Assembly: GCA_965603365.1 (NCBI GenBank)
Contig: CBFDCR010000075.1
Span: 1-24,240 of the forward strand
DNA from: JAHELQ01 sp965603365
Lineage (GTDB): Bacteria > Acidobacteriota > Aminicenantia > UBA2199
DNA: 24,240 nucleotides
Reading direction: 5' to 3'
Shown: piece after piece, positions 21,908 to 24,240 of the stretch
How the letters are laid out: each line of letters starts with the position of its first letter
Position numbering within the stretch: position 1 is the first letter of the stretch
Made by a program: the position numbers and the translations under genes
Notes under the pieces: generated by a model
The model's database searches: none
What the model was told of the DNA's origin: nothing
The model's input: only the letters and a program-made list of their open reading frames with translations

Positions 21908-24240
21908 TCAGGTGTTGGGCGCCTGGATGTTTAATAAACTCTCTTCTACCTGGGGGTAGAGGTGGTCGATCTTTTCCTGGCAGCGGATGGTGAGTTCTAA
22001 GGCCCGGCTTATCCTGATGTAGTGCTGGATGTCTTCCAGCGCCAGGCTGCGGCCCTTGCGGTCTTTGAGCCACTTGTGCATCACCTGGTAGCCGCCGATC
22101 CGGTACTGCCAGATTTCCGGGGGGATAGGGGAAAAGTATTGTTCATTATTGATAAATACCCTGCCGTCGTCGTCATATTTGACCCTTTGTACCTGGTTGG
22201 TCCCGGCCTTCTCAAACCGGGCAAAGGTGTCGTCCAACTCCGGTGATTTCATCAGGTGAATGTCGGCTAAGGCCCGGCCCAGTTTAGCCAGTTCCACGAA
22301 CAGGCGGTAGTCGGCGGTAAAGGGAACCCGGGGAAAGTCGATCTTCAAAAATTCGGCGTACTTCTGCCGGTAGATATTGGCATAGAGTACGGCGTAGATG
22401 TAATAAAAAATCTCCTCCGGCGTCACTTTCACCGCCCCTCCCCCCTGATCCACCAGCCCGGCCTCCAGGAAACGAAAGAACTTCTCCTCTATATTGGCCC
22501 TCCGATCCTGCCCCTCCACCTCACTAAACAACCCCTTCTTACTCCTATCAGGATAAAGATACAGTGGATATAGATAAGATCTTTCCCTCGTTTCCAATGA
22601 AACTGTACAATCGTTTATAATCATGTTCGTACATAAGGCATGTCTAAAATCACCGTTTACTTGGCGATTCGTAATTAAGCCTAAATTCTCATAAAACATA
22701 TTAGACATGAATTCTAATCTGGGCCAATCTACCATTTTCTGAGAATACAAGATTGACCTTATATCAAAAGGGCGGTAGAGTATCTTGGCAATATATTTCC
22801 CCCAATTGTCATCTTCTGATAATTCCTTTCTGGCTTTTGCTAATTTCCAACCCCGAGTATCTTTTAATTTAAACGAAGCACGGATTATTTCATCGGGGAT
22901 AGAGATGTTATTAAACATCTCAATACGCCTTTTTAAAGAGCCTTCATCAAAGTCAATAACAAAATGATCTCTTGCGGTGACAATGCCAGATACATTTACG
23001 GGGAAAATATCGGTGACCTTCCAATATTGTTCATAGATTTCTCTATTTTTCTCCTCTCTTGGGATAAAGAAATAGTAGGGACTCGTGGGATTTATTTGCT
23101 TCCAGTCAACCGAATCGATTTCATACTTTGACAGCCAGTCATATTTATTGCCCCTTAACCCCCAAATCTCTGAATGAAACACATTACAATCGCTCCCTCC
23201 TTCACCAGGCTTCTTTTTGATCATCAGGGCAATGGCCACTCCCTGGCGGATGTCAAAAACGTTTCCGTCTTTGGACCCGTCCGGGCATTTCTCCTTTTTA
23301 AGAGTATTGCCGTGCAAGTCCAGGAGGTAGATTTCATCAAAACTCTTCATCAACGACTGCCGCATGCCCCGGAAGGTGGGATTGTCCAGGTAACTGTGGT
23401 TGGTGATAAAGCCCAGTACCCCTTCGCCGTTTTGATCGATTTTCCACTGGGCAAAGCGGATAAACTTGACGTAATCGTCCTGGAGCCAATGTTTACGTTC
23501 TCCAAAGTGTTTACCGTCCACATATTTGTATGATTCAATCTGGTCCGTAATCCATGGTCCTATATTTACGGATATTCCCGAATAGGGGGGGTTGCCTAAG
23601 ATGACCAGGATGGGGGTCTGCTTCTTGACCTTTCCCGCCAGCCGGGATTCGTCCGATAAGGTAGAGTAGAACGGAAAATCGGTCTGCTCGATATCCTGCA
23701 TCTCCAGGGTATTGGTCAGGTAGAGCTGAAAACGCTCTTCCTTCGGCAACCGGAATTTCATCTCTTCCAGTATATAGGACATCTTCAGATGGCCCACCGC
23801 ATAAGGCGCCATCATCAACTCGAAGGCATACAGATTTTGCAGCAGGTGACTGCGGATAAACCCTTCCTTTACGCCTTCGCCGTATTTATTTAGGTACTCG
23901 TTTAAGGCCAGTTTGGCGGCCTCGGTGATAAAGGTCAACGTCCCGGCCGCCGGGTCCAGGATCTTGATGTGGATGTCCGCTAAACCGTCCGGCTTGCCAA
24001 AATGCTCTTTTAAGATACGGTGCAGCGAACGGACAATAAAGGAGACCACCGGCTCCGGCGTGTAATACACCCCCCGCTTCTCCCGGATCTGCGGGTCGTA
24101 TTCACTCAAAAACGTTTCATAGAAGTGAACAATGGGATCTTCCCCCTTGCCCTCCTGGTAAAATTGCTTCAATATGATCTCCACATCCACCGAAGCCAGC
24201 ACCTCGGCGATGTCGTCGATGATCCACTCCAGTTGCTCCG
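21908..24240 (-). CDS. Type ISP restriction-modification enzyme, C-terminal part (partial)
   Basis: The frame is open to the window end (upstream residues EQLEWIIDDIAEV before the first in-frame GTG), so the true start lies outside. Visible parts are an N6-adenine methyltransferase domain with GVYYTPEPVVSFIVRSLH, SAM motif I DPAAGTLTF and catalytic motif IV NPPYSG, followed by a long target-recognition and C-terminal specificity region ending in IWQYRIGGYQVMHKWLKDRKGR. This matches LlaGI/LlaBIII-type single-chain enzymes, which carry nuclease and helicase domains before the methyltransferase; those would lie beyond 24240. The role is defence by DNA modification and restriction. The visible part has no frameshift or stop. 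Confidence 0.88.
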   Translation of the reverse strand, partial: EQLEWIIDDIAEVLASVDVEIILKQFYQEGKGEDPIVHFYETFLSEYDPQIREKRGVYYTPEPVVSFIVRSLHRILKEHFGKPDGLADIHIKILDPAAGTLTFITEAAKLALNEYLNKYGEGVKEGFIRSHLLQNLYAFELMMAPYAVGHLKMSYILEEMKFRLPKEERFQLYLTNTLEMQDIEQTDFPFYSTLSDESRLAGKVKKQTPILVILGNPPYSGISVNIGPWITDQIESYKYVDGKHFGERKHWLQDDYVKFIRFAQWKIDQNGEGVLGFITNHSYLDNPTFRGMRQSLMKSFDEIYLLDLHGNTLKKEKCPDGSKDGNVFDIRQGVAIALMIKKKPGEGGSDCNVFHSEIWGLRGNKYDWLSKYEIDSVDWKQINPTSPYYFFIPREEKNREIYEQYWKVTDIFPVNVSGIVTARDHFVIDFDEGSLKRRIEMFNNISIPDEIIRASFKLKDTRGWKLAKARKELSEDDNWGKYIAKILYRPFDIRSILYSQKMVDWPRLEFMSNMFYENLGLITNRQVNGDFRHALCTNMIINDCTVSLETRERSYLYPLYLYPDRSKKGLFSEVEGQDRRANIEEKFFRFLEAGLVDQGGGAVKVTPEEIFYYIYAVLYANIYRQKYAEFLKIDFPRVPFTADYRLFVELAKLGRALADIHLMKSPELDDTFARFEKAGTNQVQRVKYDDDGRVFINNEQYFSPIPPEIWQYRIGGYQVMHKWLKDRKGRSLALEDIQHYIRISRALELTIRCQEKIDHLYPQVEESLLNIQAPNT

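Overview
The window is chromosomal DNA of a Gram-negative-type, mesophilic-looking bacterium. The evidence is many Sec signal peptides and lipoprotein signals, an S46 periplasmic dipeptidyl-peptidase, E. coli-like -35/-10 promoters and clear Shine-Dalgarno sites. The mix (S46 peptidase, DUF4416, CARDB and LURP-one proteins, 6-bladed propeller, TlyA, type III pantothenate kinase, type ISP restriction enzyme) fits Candidatus Aminicenantes or an Acidobacteriota-like lineage. This assignment rests on gene content from memory, not on a marker gene. No rRNA, tRNA, CRISPR array or insertion sequence was seen.

Layout: (1) 1-130, start of an antitoxin-like gene (-). (2) 229-3142, a HEAT-like lipoprotein (-), a LURP-one protein (+) and a secreted Ig-like protein (-). 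(3) 3284-6076, pyrimidine operon pyrR-pyrB-pyrC (-) behind a near-consensus promoter. (4) 6176-9178, a DUF4416 protein and a secreted TPR plus beta-propeller protein (-). (5) 9233-12225, housekeeping operon coaX - unknown - tlyA - nadK (-), with an apparently leaderless coaX start. (6) 12333-14480, S46 dipeptidyl-peptidase of the DPP7 specificity type (+). (7) 14564-15259, secreted cysteine-repeat/CARDB protein (-). (8) 15366-19689 (-), a four-gene unit: MFSD1-like MFS transporter, radical SAM/SPASM enzyme, SPASM protein without the radical-SAM cysteines, and a short M16-type metallopeptidase. (9) 19782-20410, an array of seventeen 21-bp repeats with a 42-bp superperiod of palindromes, flanked by a 20-bp direct repeat, leading into a 49-codon gene (+). 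(10) 20502-21904 (+), a consensus promoter driving a 66-aa secreted cysteine peptide and a 6-bladed propeller protein. (11) 21908-24240, the C-terminal part of a type ISP restriction-modification enzyme (-), cut by the window end.

The best candidate for an undescribed system is blocks 8-10. A radical SAM/SPASM enzyme, a partner SPASM protein and an M16 protease are the usual toolkit of ribosomally made, post-translationally modified peptides. Here they sit with a putative peptide transporter and lie divergent from two very small genes and an unusual repeat array. The substrate is not proven. Candidates are the 49-aa Gly-rich peptide, the 66-aa CxC...CxC secreted peptide, or the Lys-Ser-Tyr heptads encoded in the array if they are translated. 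The S46 peptidase and the MFSD1-like transporter also suggest a dipeptide release and uptake theme.
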